Part shown: positions 21,901-28,514 of the stretch, in pieces
Layout: every line of letters begins with the position of its first letter
Numbering within the stretch: position 1 is the stretch's first letter
Assembly (NCBI GenBank): GCA_034440615.1
Contig: JAOTOM010005052.1
Location: forward strand, 745,981-809,980
Reading direction: 5' to 3'
Length of the DNA stretch: 64,000 nucleotides
From: Ashinkailepas kermadecensis
Lineage: Eukaryota > Arthropoda > Thecostraca > Neolepadidae
Translations under genes and position numbers: made by a program
Notes under the pieces: model-generated
Told to the model about the DNA's origin: nothing
Databases searched by the model: none
Seen by the model: only the letters and a program-made list of their open reading frames with translations

Positions 21901-23599
21901 AGCTTGTGTTCTCTATGGAGAGTTAGCTGAGAAGCAAATCTTTTGGTATGTCAGATCTATAGAGCACACGGCCACAATGCAGAATTATTATCATAACATG
22001 AAGAGTGCCCAGCAAAACACGCAAATCATGCCTACATGCCTTATTGGAATTAATAATGCTGACTGTAGACAGATGAGATAGATAAGATGAGATAGGACAA
22101 GGCTCTTGTTCTTGTTCTCTTGTTTCAAACGACGATCTTGCTAACCCATTCATATCCATGCGCTCTCATGGTGTTCGTCCCCTGATGCCCGAGGCTACTC
22201 GTGCATGTCACAAAGCATACACATTAATTGACTACCTCTTATGGAATAGACCTTTTAAAAAATACAACAGAGGGCCAATTGTTAGACTTGGGAACATCTT
22301 GAGAGTTCAGGAATTCAATTTCCGATCAACTTCTGTGATAGTTGTCAACTTCTGTGATAGTTGTCAACTTCTGTGATAGTTGTCAACTTCTGTGATAGTT
22401 GTCAACTTCTGTGATAGTTGTCAACTTCTGTGATAGTTGTCAACTTCTGTGATAGTTGTCAACTTCTGTGATAGTTGTCAACTTCTGTGATAGTTGTCAA
22501 CTTCTGTGATAGTTATTGCTGTGTAAAGAAGTTGCATACGACCTTCAATATACCAGGAGGTGCTGAGTTGACATCAAAGTAACGTTAAGGATTATACTTT
22601 ATTAGGTACTCAACGTTTAGGGGCCATCGTCAGGAGTCACTCCTGACGATGGCCCTGGCCGAAACGTTGAGTACCTAATAAAGTATAATCCTTAACGTTA
22701 CTTTTGATGTCAACTCAGCACCTCCTGGTATATTGAAGGTCGTATGCTTTCTTTACACGCAATGTCTAAAACCCAGGAGCATCTAAGAGCCATTCTTCGT
22801 TGTATTAATTCTGTGATAGTTGTCAACTTCTGTGATAGTTGTCAACTTCTGTGATAGTTGTCAACTTCTGTGATAGTTGTCAACTTCTGTGATAGTTGTC
22901 AACTTCTGTGATAGTTGTCAACTTCTGTGATAGTTGTCAACTTCTGTGATAGTTGTCAACTTCTGTGATAGTTGTCAACTTCTGTGATAGTTGTCAACTT
23001 CTGTGATAGTTGTCAACTTCTGTGATAGTTGTCAACTTCTGTGATAGTTGTCAACTTCTGTGCCGGAAGCGACGGTCCTGTGGAAGGTTGTGCAAGGTGA
23101 AACATTCACCTATTTTGTAATGCTGATTTTGTGTATTCAATAGCATTTGTCTGGGCTGTGGGTTTCATTGGAAACCTAAACAAGGACGTGGGAAGTTCAG
23201 AAATGTTGCGATCATGTCCAGGACCGACTTCAACCGAAGTGGAATATGTCCGTGCAATGTCCAAGGTCGTGCACGTTGTGCAAGGCTGTTTGCACAGATC
23301 CCCACGAATTGGGGAATGGCCATCCCCTCTCCAACTGACAGCGAATCCTACGCCCATGGACCATGACGAATGTTTGGCCCCCTATTACTTGCGTTTTTGT
23401 GACTAACTTTGTACACTGTAGAACTGCCACTGTTGGTGTATAATGCATTGTCGTGTGCAGGATGGACAGTTCGGACGCACACGGCTCCGAGACATACCAA
23501 GTGCCCGCCGTACTGCCGCCCGGCCCTCCGCGCCAATCACCGCCCGAGGAGCGTATCAACTACGGATACCACCCAATCATAGACTTCTTCGGCAAGTAG
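1242..23599 (+). CDS. spz3-like: Spätzle-family cystine-knot ligand gene (10 coding exons, N-terminus missing)
   Basis: The spliced product is a secreted, proprotein-type ligand of the Spätzle family, which activates Toll receptors after proteolysis releases a C-terminal cystine-knot domain. Ten exons (1242-1366, 7031-7183, 8208-8396, 9326-9449, 10459-10576, 12887-13043, 14432-14532, 16754-16833, 21120-21145, 23461-23599) join in one frame and total 1212 nt, ending at TAG 23597-23599. Counting from the first exon, residues 1-92 are the pro-region ([16 protein letters not shown] motif). Residues 118-204 are the cystine knot ([25 protein letters not shown] core reading [11 protein letters not shown], ending ACSC). 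Then come a Thr/Pro-rich linker, a basic region, and a C-terminus ending [13 protein letters not shown] dibasic TERR at about 97-100 could be the processing site. Family assignment is firm from memory of the motifs. The closest paralogue seems to be Spätzle 3 (or 4), but that is inference. The signal peptide exon was not found. Introns are packed with minisatellites. Confidence 0.9.
1361..1620 (+). repeat. Tandem duplication of Spätzle exon 1 donor region
   Basis: CCCGCGGTCAGTGCGTGACC occurs at the exon donor (1361) and again 152 bp downstream (1513). The following roughly 60 bases are also similar, and a weaker third copy lies near 1585 (GCGGTCAGTGCATGAC). Confidence 0.85.
1621..2580. repeat. 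Diverged short tandem repeats in Spätzle intron 1
   Basis: 1770-1880 is a GGATTTGGAT-type degenerate repeat. 1905-1965 has three CCACGATCAGTACGTGGTT units. 2190-2410 has about four units of roughly 50 bp (GAATATGTGAGATGCGTGA). 2450-2580 has about four units of roughly 40 bp (ATTACGAACTCATCATCT). Confidence 0.7.
2581..5212. other. Spätzle intron 1, largely unique
   Basis: No gene seen. 3480-3680 is a degenerate repeat around GCAGACGTTCGTAAGAGCC. 3860-3901 is a (CTGTGC)n microsatellite. The rest looks unique and moderately AT-rich. Confidence 0.5.
5213..6474 (+). repeat. 50-bp satellite array, about 25 copies
   Basis: The unit begins CACCCATAGAGCGTGATGTT and ends CTATTAACCTTGT. Copies differ by one to three bases (for example CTGATCTATT or CTGGTCTATT), and one copy near 5675 has a 4-bp deletion. 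Variants recur in blocks, suggesting expansion by higher-order duplication. Confidence 0.95.
6475..6660 (+). repeat. Diverged relatives of the 50-bp satellite
   Basis: Three to four units of similar length keep CTCATCTATTAACCTTGTCA but carry different internal bases (AAGCATACTGTGGTCCGC and CATAGCGTGCT). They look like an older form from which the homogeneous array grew. Confidence 0.75.
6661..6917. other. Intron 1, unique
   Basis: No feature recognised apart from general non-coding sequence. Confidence 0.4.
6918..7046 (+). repeat. 26-bp repeats copying the exon 2 acceptor edge
   Basis: CTTGTTGCAG occurs at 6918 and at the true acceptor (7021). Between them lie three units containing GAGGCGATCCGGACCTGGAT, which match the first bases of exon 2 (GGAGGCGATCCGG). 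Confidence 0.8.
7031..7183 (+). CDS. spz3-like: Spätzle-like exon 2 (pro-region helix, [16 protein letters not shown])
   Basis: Acceptor CCTTGTTGCAG, donor GACAG|GTAGGG, phase 2 to phase 2. It encodes an acidic/amphipathic stretch followed by [16 protein letters not shown]. Both edges of this exon are copied into neighbouring tandem repeats (6918-7030 and 7105-7270). The downstream copy of the exon tail has lost one base and is followed by a GTCGCA that is not a good donor, so it is taken as non-coding. Confidence 0.82.
7105..7270 (+). repeat. 84-bp tandem duplication of exon 2 tail and donor
   Basis: The last 78 or so bases of exon 2 plus donor recur directly downstream (7190-7268) with about 88% identity. 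The second copy has lost one base within GGAGGGCGTGAG and is out of frame. Confidence 0.9.
7271..7687. other. Spätzle intron 2, unique part
   Basis: Contains degenerate GCGAGAGG-AACACGC motifs between 7280 and 7440. Nothing else was recognised. Confidence 0.4.
7688..8200 (+). repeat. 20-bp minisatellite abutting exon 3 acceptor
   Basis: About 26 pyrimidine-rich units of the form CTCACCGCCTCTGCCCGCCT, with CTGTCCACCTCTGAC variants in blocks. The array runs to within 7 bp of the acceptor AG and probably forms its polypyrimidine tract. Confidence 0.95.
8208..8396 (+). CDS. spz3-like: Spätzle-like exon 3 (start of cystine knot)
   Basis: Acceptor GCCCACAG and donor TGCAT|GTGAGT, phase 2 to phase 2. 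It encodes a dibasic-containing junction ([10 protein letters not shown]), then the first part of the mature ligand: [17 protein letters not shown], then [21 protein letters not shown]. This contains the first two knot cysteines (residues 118 and 155 of the visible protein). The GEWK-IVN and TQTLR-EKC signature is the diagnostic part of the family. Confidence 0.93.
8397..9039. other. Spätzle intron 3, mostly unique
   Basis: No gene. A short GTGATCTCTG repeat lies at 8888-8940, and a diverged GTGTGCGATTGTGTCA direct/inverted stretch near 8490-8550. Confidence 0.45.
9040..9337 (+). repeat. 53-bp minisatellite carrying the exon 4 acceptor
   Basis: Units contain CACCACCAGGCGTCCTGGCG, then GTGACCTGTGTGTTTGTGTG. 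Acceptor-plus-exon-start copies occur near 9049, 9101, 9158, 9220, 9273 and at the true site, 9326. Confidence 0.92.
9326..9449 (+). CDS. spz3-like: Spätzle-like exon 4 (core of cystine knot)
   Basis: Acceptor CACCACCAG and donor TTCAAG|GTGGGT, phase 2 to phase 0. It encodes [17 protein letters not shown] (third and fourth knot cysteines, residues 162 and 173), then [21 protein letters not shown], a strongly conserved segment in Spätzle 3-type ligands. The acceptor lies at the end of a tandem array whose units each repeat the acceptor and first exon bases. Confidence 0.93.
9528..9700 (+). repeat. Diverged 40-bp repeats in intron 4
   Basis: About four units built on TCAACGTCAAGACCAACGTT followed by AAAATATCAGGTC. 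Confidence 0.8.
9905..10335. repeat. AT-rich GATCATATCAT simple-sequence tract
   Basis: Degenerate repetition of ATCATATCATATCGTGATC, rich in the TGATCA palindrome. No coding potential. Confidence 0.85.
10378..10458 (+). repeat. CACGTGACGCGGGCCG repeats leading into exon 5 acceptor
   Basis: Three copies of TCACGTGACGCGGGCCG (the last altered to CACGTGACGCGCGGGCCG) run directly into the acceptor GCCAG. Confidence 0.8.
10459..10576 (+). CDS. spz3-like: Spätzle-like exon 5 (end of cystine knot)
   Basis: Acceptor GGCCGCCAG, donor CCCCAG|GTGCGT, phase 0 to phase 1. It encodes [20 protein letters not shown] and a following segment [11 protein letters not shown]. The ACSC pair supplies the fifth and sixth knot cysteines (202, 204). 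Drosophila Spätzle has CC-C here, so one cysteine is absent (see findings). Confidence 0.9.
10577..10740 (-). repeat. Inverted single copy of the satellite-related element
   Basis: 10672-10725 reads as the reverse complement of the diverged satellite units near 6550-6620 (GTGACAAGGTTAATAGGTGA, then GTGGCGGGCCACAGTATGCTTTG-type). It is a lone, non-tandem copy in the opposite orientation. Short TGTGACGTCA repeats lie at 10608-10640. Confidence 0.75.
10741..11580. other. Dispersed-repeat-like sequence in intron 5
   Basis: Contains GCGCCTTCGG-TGAAA blocks at 10818 and 10887 that recur at 24843. Near 11028 is TATCCGCCCCTGAGC, which resembles a DNA-transposon end. No transposase was seen. Confidence 0.45.
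11581..12265 (+). repeat. 41-bp minisatellite, about 15 copies
   Basis: The unit combines CTCACTCTTCACACTAGGAG and AGGGCCAGTGGTGCCTGTG. Copies at the edges (11500-11740 and 12180-12260) are more diverged. Confidence 0.93.
12266..12554. other. Intron 5, unique
   Basis: No feature recognised. Confidence 0.4.
12555..12886 (+). repeat. 53-bp minisatellite abutting exon 6 acceptor
   Basis: About six units of TGACCTCGTGCTGTGTTGCT, then TGAGCTGACCTGGGGAGCGG. The GGGAGCGG of each unit equals the first bases of exon 6 (GGGAGCGGCGG counting the acceptor G), so the array probably overlaps the junction. Confidence 0.88.
12887..13043 (+). CDS. spz3-like: Spätzle-like exon 6 (Pro/Thr-rich linker)
   Basis: Acceptor GTCGTCAG and donor AGAAG|GTAGTG, phase 1 to phase 2. 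The phase-consistent frame is low complexity: Gly/Arg/Pro-rich, then a run dominated by Thr and Pro, a likely flexible and O-glycosylatable tail. Other frames read His-rich or Gly-rich proteins but do not fit the phases of the flanking exons. GC content is very high. Confidence 0.72.
13090..13520 (+). repeat. About 83-bp minisatellite after exon 6
   Basis: About five units containing GTGTGACTGCTGGCAAGTCA, TGACTGTCTCCCAGCACGTG and GTAACTGTCAGAAGCTGATG. Each unit carries one CACGTG. Confidence 0.92.
13521..14431. other. Spätzle intron 6, mostly unique
   Basis: A short GTGACCT-rich degenerate stretch lies at 13770-13940. No gene seen. Confidence 0.4.
14432..14532 (+). CDS. spz3-like: Spätzle-like exon 7 (basic segment)
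   Basis: Acceptor CCGTCGCAG and donor AAGCCAG|GTCAGT, phase 2 to phase 1. It encodes an Arg/Pro-rich stretch ending in [18 protein letters not shown] second AG at 14449 (CATCAGCAG) would start the exon 18 nt later in the same frame, removing six residues. Which acceptor is used cannot be decided by eye. Confidence 0.7.
14745..15065 (+). repeat. Two short arrays in intron 7
   Basis: 14750-14850 repeats the 12-mer CATTCCCACCGT about eight times. 14885-15060 repeats TGACTGGCTGGGATAGTGT-like units about eight times. Confidence 0.85.
15066..15552 (+). repeat. Degenerate 40-bp repeats interrupted by a SINE
   Basis: From about 15345, units such as CAGAACCTACTATCACGGTG and TAATATCAGGTTT recur four to five times. 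One more unit follows the SINE at 15895-15945, so the SINE appears to have inserted into the array. Confidence 0.6.
15553..15890 (+). mobile_element. tRNA-derived SINE
   Basis: The head has a polymerase III A box (TAGCTCAGTTGG) and B box (GGTTCGAGTCG) in tRNA-like spacing. The anticodon and T arms are degenerate, so it is not a working tRNA gene. A GC-rich tRNA-unrelated body follows, then a large hairpin (GAATTC...CCAGGGTTC paired with GAACCCTGG...GAATTC), and the element ends in a T-rich/A-rich tail near 15870-15890. Confidence 0.8.
15946..16324. other. Intron 7, unique
   Basis: No feature recognised. Confidence 0.4.
16325..16745 (+). repeat. 20-bp minisatellite before exon 8
   Basis: About 20 units of GTCTGGCAGTGTCTGTGGAT with 1-2 base variants. 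The last diverged units (GTCTGACAGTGTCTGATG) run into the exon 8 acceptor. Confidence 0.93.
16754..16833 (+). CDS. spz3-like: Spätzle-like exon 8 (acidic/Gly segment)
   Basis: Acceptor GATGTTGCAG and a consensus donor CCG|GTAAGT, phase 1 to phase 0. It encodes [20 protein letters not shown] and then NFGERIP. The split Asp codon with the previous exon supports the model. It sits between two minisatellites (16325-16745 and 16890-17285). Confidence 0.78.
16890..17287 (+). repeat. 14-bp minisatellite CACGTGTCACCTGC, about 27 copies
   Basis: Each unit contains a CACGTG and a CACCTG, both E-box type hexamers. Variants CATGTG and CACATC occur in the middle. Confidence 0.95.
17336..17485 (+). repeat. 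Dispersed repeat, copy 1
   Basis: A roughly 140-bp block starting GTTTGTCGTCCCATCCCCAC and including GATCAGTCCTAGTTTTGCTA is repeated at 19091-19235 with about 95% identity, same orientation. There is no ORF. Confidence 0.85.
17486..19090. other. Spätzle intron 8, unique, AT-rich
   Basis: A TATGGAT-type degenerate stretch lies at 17900-18000 and ATACCACCAATAACCAACA repeats near 18565-18610. No gene recognised. Confidence 0.4.
19091..19235 (+). repeat. Dispersed repeat, copy 2
   Basis: Second copy of the block at 17336-17485. The flanks differ after CCAAAGTTC. Confidence 0.85.
19236..21119. other. Spätzle intron 8, distal part
   Basis: Mostly unique, with a C-run at 19649-19661. 20815-21060 is a GC-rich patch with open frames, but no exon there is needed to join exons 8 and 9 in frame. 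Confidence 0.4.
21120..21145 (+). CDS. spz3-like: Spätzle-like exon 9 (26-nt microexon)
   Basis: A strong acceptor (TCTGTTTTCAG) is followed 26 nt later by donor GCGCAG|GTGAGC. The phase 0 entry and phase 2 exit match exon 8 and exon 10 exactly, reading [17 protein letters not shown] across the joins. The small size makes it the least certain exon, but without it the flanking phases would not match. Confidence 0.68.
21146..21490 (+). repeat. Degenerate GTAACCACCGC-type repeats after exon 9
   Basis: Loose units such as GCAACTCCAGTCGCGTAACC, with C-runs at 21227-21237 and 21295. Confidence 0.55.
21491..22336. other. Spätzle intron 9, unique part
   Basis: No feature recognised beyond a small GATGAGATAGATAA repeat at 22072-22096. 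Confidence 0.4.
22337..23062 (+). repeat. 19-bp minisatellite split by a foldback element
   Basis: TTCTGTGATAGTTGTCAAC repeats about 9 times at 22337-22512 and about 13 times at 22808-23062. The two parts are separated by an unrelated insertion and flank. Confidence 0.95.
22515..22763. mobile_element. Foldback/MITE-like palindromic element
   Basis: Two arms of about 110 bp are inverted copies (GTTGCATACGACC...CTCAACGTTT against AAACGTTGAG...GGTCGTATGC). The centre is a near-perfect hairpin GGCCATCGTCAGGAGT-C-ACTCCTGACGATGGCC. The right arm contains CTGACGA, GGC...GCC and GAAACG, which looks like part of a hammerhead ribozyme core. It has no coding capacity. Confidence 0.85.
23461..23599 (+). 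CDS. spz3-like: Spätzle-like exon 10 (C-terminus and stop)
   Basis: Acceptor TCGTGTGCAG, phase 2 entry, ending at TAG. It encodes [20 protein letters not shown], then a Pro-rich piece and [16 protein letters not shown]. The conserved-looking aromatic C-terminal motif ends exactly at the stop, which supports this as the true terminus. Confidence 0.85.
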
Positions 23600-23970
23600 C
23601 CGACCAATCAGCGGCGCGACGCAGGCCAGCGACTCAGCAGACGAGCCAATCAACAGCGAGCCTGGCTCGCAGTGGGCCGTCTGTCCGGCAGTGTTAGCCA
23701 ATCAACAGCGAGCCTGGCTCGCAGTAGTGCCGTCTGTCCGGCTAGTGTTAGTCAATTGAGTTTGTGGGCAGATGTATGGGTGTTTTGAAGGATGTTTTGT
23801 TTTTGTTGTCAGTTGTTGTTGGAAATCGATGACCTGTGCCGGGCATGCTGGATGTACGTGCTGATGTTTCCCCGGAAGTATACGTTTCTGCTGCCTCTCT
23901 ATAGCGCCGTCGGGCGGGTGTTGGTCGCATCGAGGTTGTGTCGGACAATGACGCATTAAACACAAGGAGC
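23600..23970 (+). other. Likely 3' UTR of the Spätzle-like gene
   Basis: Contains a 53-bp tandem duplication (AGCCAATCAACAGCGAGCCT at 23643 and again near 23697) and an ATTAAA at 23955-23960 that could serve as a poly(A) signal. Confidence 0.5.
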
Positions 23971-25340
23971 GATATGGGGACGCACAAGCCCCTTGAGGCG
24001 TCGACCAAAGTGGTTTGGTGCACAATGCCAGTGGATGTCATGTGTGATGCGGTGCACTGTGCTGGCGTTGATGCGATGTGTTGATACCAGTTTTTTTTTA
24101 TTGGTAGGGGCGCGCATCATGTTGGGCTAATGTTAAGTTGATTTTCAAGCAGGCTTGGAGAAAAGGGTGGGAGGAAAAAATTGGGTACAGATTTGATGGT
24201 AGTAGTTGGTTCACAAAGATGGAAAAACAAAGGCCGGAAGATAAAGATCGGGTCATTCCAATGGGATTGTAGAGACCGGGCATGTTTGATCAAAATAGTC
24301 CAATCATATATAACAGATCATAGCGATCGGATCCTGGAGGGTAGGGTTAGATCGAAGGTTGGACCAATAAATACCGGCGCGTACCGATGGAAGCATCGCA
24401 TTCCGACAGGAGTATAAAAGCCAGGTCAGGCAAAATGAACCATGAACGCTGGCCCATGATGCATCCGGGACCACGAAGGCCCTGCCATAAAGATGGGACC
24501 ACAAGGACCATGCATACGAACACACGTTTGTAGACAAACGACAGGACGTCGAACATCAGTCGTGTCGGTTTGAATGGGCATGCGACCACCGATATGCTGT
24601 GCGTGCAGGTGGTGTAAAGCGGTCGCTTATCACCAGTGGTCTCCCCATGAGATCCTCACGGGATACTCGCGTGTACCGTTGCCTGGACACCTGTTTCATT
24701 CCTGTTGTAGTCCAGGGGTGAATCCAGGACTTGTGACCGCGATGAGGGAGGAGTGGCACACGTCTGGAATGGCACCATTGATTTATGCGTTTCGAGCAGG
24801 TGTACTCGGGTGCTCCTGCCGCTGCGGCGCATTTTTTACTCAGAGGGGCGCCTTCGGCTGAAATTTCACGAGGAGCGGAGTACAGGCAAGCGTTCTAGAG
24901 GGGCGCCCTTTTCCAGTCAGAGGGGCCATGCCTTCATGCAAAGGGTGTTTTTTTTTGTTCCCTCGTCCTCGGATCCTTGGATCCATGCATGGTATCCGGA
25001 TCCTTGGATCCGGCTCTGTTGCAGTCGATTTTCTCTAACCTGGAAACATTTTAGTGCAAGTGAGTGACATTCTGGAGGAGGGTGTGGCCAGCGAGTGCAT
25101 GGTGTGTTATGTACCGGCGTAGCCTGGCGTAGCCTGGCGTAGCTGGACTACTGTGCCGACTGATGCGCTCTCACAACTGATTGCTGAGCGATAATTTGCC
25201 ATCAGCAGTATAGTGTTCAGTGTGGTGTGCGCCGATGGATAATGAATACTCTCATTTCCCTGGCGGAGTATGGGTTGGTTTCAATACATCCTGTATTTTA
25301 TCTGGTATTAATTCCTCGAGGAAGAAGATTTCGCTGACAA
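23971..25340. other. Intergenic, between convergent genes
   Basis: No gene. A GCGCCTTCGGCTGAAA block at 24843 resembles 10818 and 10887. GGATCCTTGGATCC repeats lie near 24970-25010. Confidence 0.45.
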
Positions 25341-25628
25341 AATGGCACGCGACAGCCAGCACGGGCGCCATTCACAGCACTGGACGAGCGAGGGCAAAAT
25401 GGCACGTGACAGCCAGCACGGGCGCCATTCACAGCACTGGACGAGCGAGGGCAAAATGGCACGTGACAGCCAGCACGGGCGCCATTCCCGGCGCTGGACG
25501 AGCGAGGGCAAAATGGCACGTGACAGCCAGCACGGGCGCCATTCCCGGCGCTGGACGAGCGAGGACAAAATGGCACGTGACAGCCAGCACGGGCGCCATT
25601 CCCGGCGCTGGACGAGCGAGGGCAAAAT
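25341..25628 (+). repeat. 57-bp minisatellite, five copies
   Basis: The unit is AAAATGGCACGTGACAGCCA followed by GCACGGGCGCCATTC and GCTGGACGAGCGAGGGC. Because 57 is divisible by three, several frames stay open. This is not evidence of a gene. Confidence 0.95.
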
Positions 25629-25643
25629 GCTAAGCAGCGCAGC

Positions 25644-26339
25644 CAGTGGCGTAACTCATGACGGATTTGGGAAAGGGGCAGCACCTCTCCCTTGGAGGGT
25701 CGGAGGGGCCCTCCAGGCAGCCGCCTTGAGGGTTCCGTAAGGGCCCTCTGGGCCGGCGGTAGGGCCCATGGACCACCAAATGGGGCCTCGGGCCGACGGA
25801 AAGGGTTCCTGGCTGATGAAGAGGGCCCCGAGTCAACGGAGAGTGCCCTCAGGAAGATGTTGAGGGCCCTTGGCTGCGCTAACGTGATCGACGGAGGGCC
25901 CCGGATAGTTCGAAGGGTCCCGGGCTGGCGAGGAGGGCCCCGAGCCAATATGAAGGGACCGTGGGCTGTCGACGAAGCCCAAGCTGAAGAAATGGCCCCT
26001 GACCTGATGAACAGGGTCCCGGCGTTTGAAAAGGGGCCTGCGGTTTTTTCGGAAATAACCCTGGGTTGTCAAAGAGGGCCACTGAGACGACCGAGGGAAT
26101 CCCAGTTGCCAGAGAGAACCTCGGGCCGTCAGAAATGGTCCTTGTGCCGACAGATGGGTCCGGAGCCGTACAAGGGCCCCTGACCTGACAGAGGAGGCCA
26201 TGGATCGTTAAGGAGGGCCCTGCGCATACGGAGATGACGCCGGACCATTGGAGATGGCCCAGAGCCGGTATGAAGGGCCCCTGGTCCGATGGGGGCTGAA
26301 ACCGTGCAGGAGGCCCCTTGGGTGATAGAGGGGCCAAAG

Positions 26340-26410
<71 letters not shown>

Positions 26411-26546
26411 ATAATAGGGCCCTTCGAAAATATACTGACCGAAATCCGATGAGCTTCGGAGAAGTGGGAGTGGGGGGAGGGACTCGGTAAGTGGGAGCCT
26501 TCTTCAAATGTTCGTCCCCCTGGGAAAAATCTTGGTTGCGCCACTG
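25644..26546. mobile_element. hAT-like non-autonomous element with repeat-filled interior
   Basis: It begins CAGTGGCGTAAC and ends as the inverse of CAGTGGCGCAAC, a hAT-type terminus. The interior (25690-26330) is a row of diverged 21-24-bp units around GAGGGCCCCGGGCCGACGG, followed by (TA)n(TG)n at 26340-26407. The target duplication is not clear (AGCGCAGC against AGGGGGGC). No transposase. Confidence 0.65.
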
Positions 26547-26734
26547 AGGGGGGCACAGGTGCGCGATTGCAGACCACGCCGTTAACGGTAGAGGGCGGTG
26601 CTGGTGTAGTCACGTTCGGCATAGGTGGCGCCGGTGTCGAGAAAACCCCTCATGACCAGAAAACCCTTCATTCAACCCTCCAGCCGACCCGGATGTGTTC
26701 TCCTGGCGGAGGAAGGAGGCCGCGACAAGGCAGA

Positions 26735-27030
26735 CACCGCTGCAGCTCTGCCAGTGCCGGTGCCGGTGCCGGCTCTGCAGCTCTGCCGGTGTCAGCCAGA
26801 AGACTTCATGCCGGTGACAGAAGTATCTGACGGTGTCAGCCAGAAGACTTCATACCGGTGACAGAAGTATCTGACAGTGGCAGTCAGAAGACTTCATACC
26901 GGTGACAGAAGTACCTGCCGGTGTCAGGCAGAAGACTTCATACCGGTGACAGAAGTATCCGACGGTGTCAGCCAGAAGACTTCATACCGGTGACAGAAGT
27001 ATCTGCCGGTGGCAGGCGCAAGCTTAAATA
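26735..27030 (+). repeat. 45-bp minisatellite, about six copies
   Basis: Units join AGAAGACTTCATACCGGTGA and CAGAAGTATCTGACGGTGTC. A short GTGCCGGTGCCG run precedes them. Confidence 0.92.
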
Positions 27031-27800
27031 TGCTGCCAGTCAGAAGTCCTGCTGCTGGCACCAGTCAGAAGTCCTGAACTCAGTGTTAGTTGAACTCTTC
27101 CCGAAGGCATTTCGACTGTATTCTGCCGGTGTCTGCCAAGATGCATTCCTTGATTATTTCATGGTGTGATCGCGACTTCCGGTTGCCCCACTTTGGTCGT
27201 ATTCAACCCTGTTTTAAGTCATAGCGGTCTAGCTAAATGCTGTTGAAATTTTGAGCAAAGAGAATGTCGGGCACGTGGTTGCATTCCATGTTGCCGTGTT
27301 TTAAGCATCCAGTGTTTGGTTTATTTGATCGTCGTGCCCATGGGCTCACCGCTCTCCATTTCATGATGCCGGCCCGCACCACACTTCCTGGCAAGTCGAG
27401 AATACCAGCAATATAAAAATATGGCTGTTCCAAGGCCTTGAAAGGGACACTTTCCCCTCCATGCTACATTGAGGATTAATATGAAAATATGGTAGTTTAC
27501 TGGGAATAATGGAATGAAGAAACCCATTTGCCCTCCCGATCATCTTGGACAAGCTTCGCCACGGTATATCTCCCACCATGGGTGCTCCTACCATGGGTAT
27601 ATCCCACCATAGGTCCTACTATGTGCACCACCTTAAGTCGCCGTAATGCACTCGTTAAACCCCTCTCTCATCTACAAACATCGTGTGCTAGCCTAGCTGG
27701 AAGCAGCGGTGCCAGCGTCCGGGGTGTCGGCTTCATTCGGACGGAATGGTGGGCGAACACATGTTTCGAGGCTGAGGCGAAAGCTGAGCGAGCCGTGACT
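27031..27800. other. Intergenic, unique
   Basis: Nothing recognised except short repeats of ACCATGGGT near 27565-27605. Confidence 0.4.
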
Positions 27801-27945
27801 CATGCCTGCGATTAACCCACGCCGTGGGCGAGCCGGAGATTAACCCACGCCGTGGGCGAGCCGGAGATTAACCCACGCCGTGGGCGAGCCGGAGATTAAC
27901 CCACACCGTGGGCGAGCCGGAGCTTAACCCACGCAGTGCCGGGGG
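27801..27945 (+). repeat. 28-bp minisatellite, five copies
   Basis: The unit is GATTAACCCACGCCGTGGGC plus GAGCCGGA. CCCACGCCGTGGG is itself palindromic. Confidence 0.92.
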
Positions 27946-28514
27946 TTCTTGAAAGCCCCCTCTAACGTCATATCTATGCATGTCAGGATGAAATGCGTAA
28001 CATCGTTGGAATCGTTGACCTTTCACCCATAAATTAACCCAGAATGCCGGTTACATGCTCTGGATCAATGCTGGTGTGACCAATTACTCCGAAGCCGAAT
28101 TTTCCCCACTGAATATAGTAAAAATATGCGGAAATTTACCTGACCTCAGGTTAGTAACTTTGACGTTAATGAGCATTTCCAGATGGCATCGTGTGCGTCT
28201 TGATGAAAGGACAGCATCCTCCTAAGTCCGGACAATAGTAGAATGGTCTGATATGTTGTAACTATTCTGATTGGCGACACTTTGCATATTTTGGAACATT
28301 TCTGCCTTTGGCCCTTTCCAGGTGCATGTCATTTCATGACCTGGATTTGATTTGTTAAAACAAAATGTGCAAAACAAATGCACAATAAGCTACAGAAAAT
28401 GTGGTGTCGCTGCCGAATGAGTAGTCATTCGGCCACTATCGCGGAGAAACCTGAAGTTGCGGGGGTGTTTTCGAGAACCTCCCCGGGCCCGGCGAGGGCT
28501 AAGGAGTAGCGATA
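27946..28514. other. Intergenic, with a dispersed repeat
   Basis: 28105-28190 (GAATATAGTAAAA...CCTGACCTCAGGT) is similar to 43745-43820. Otherwise unique. Confidence 0.45.
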
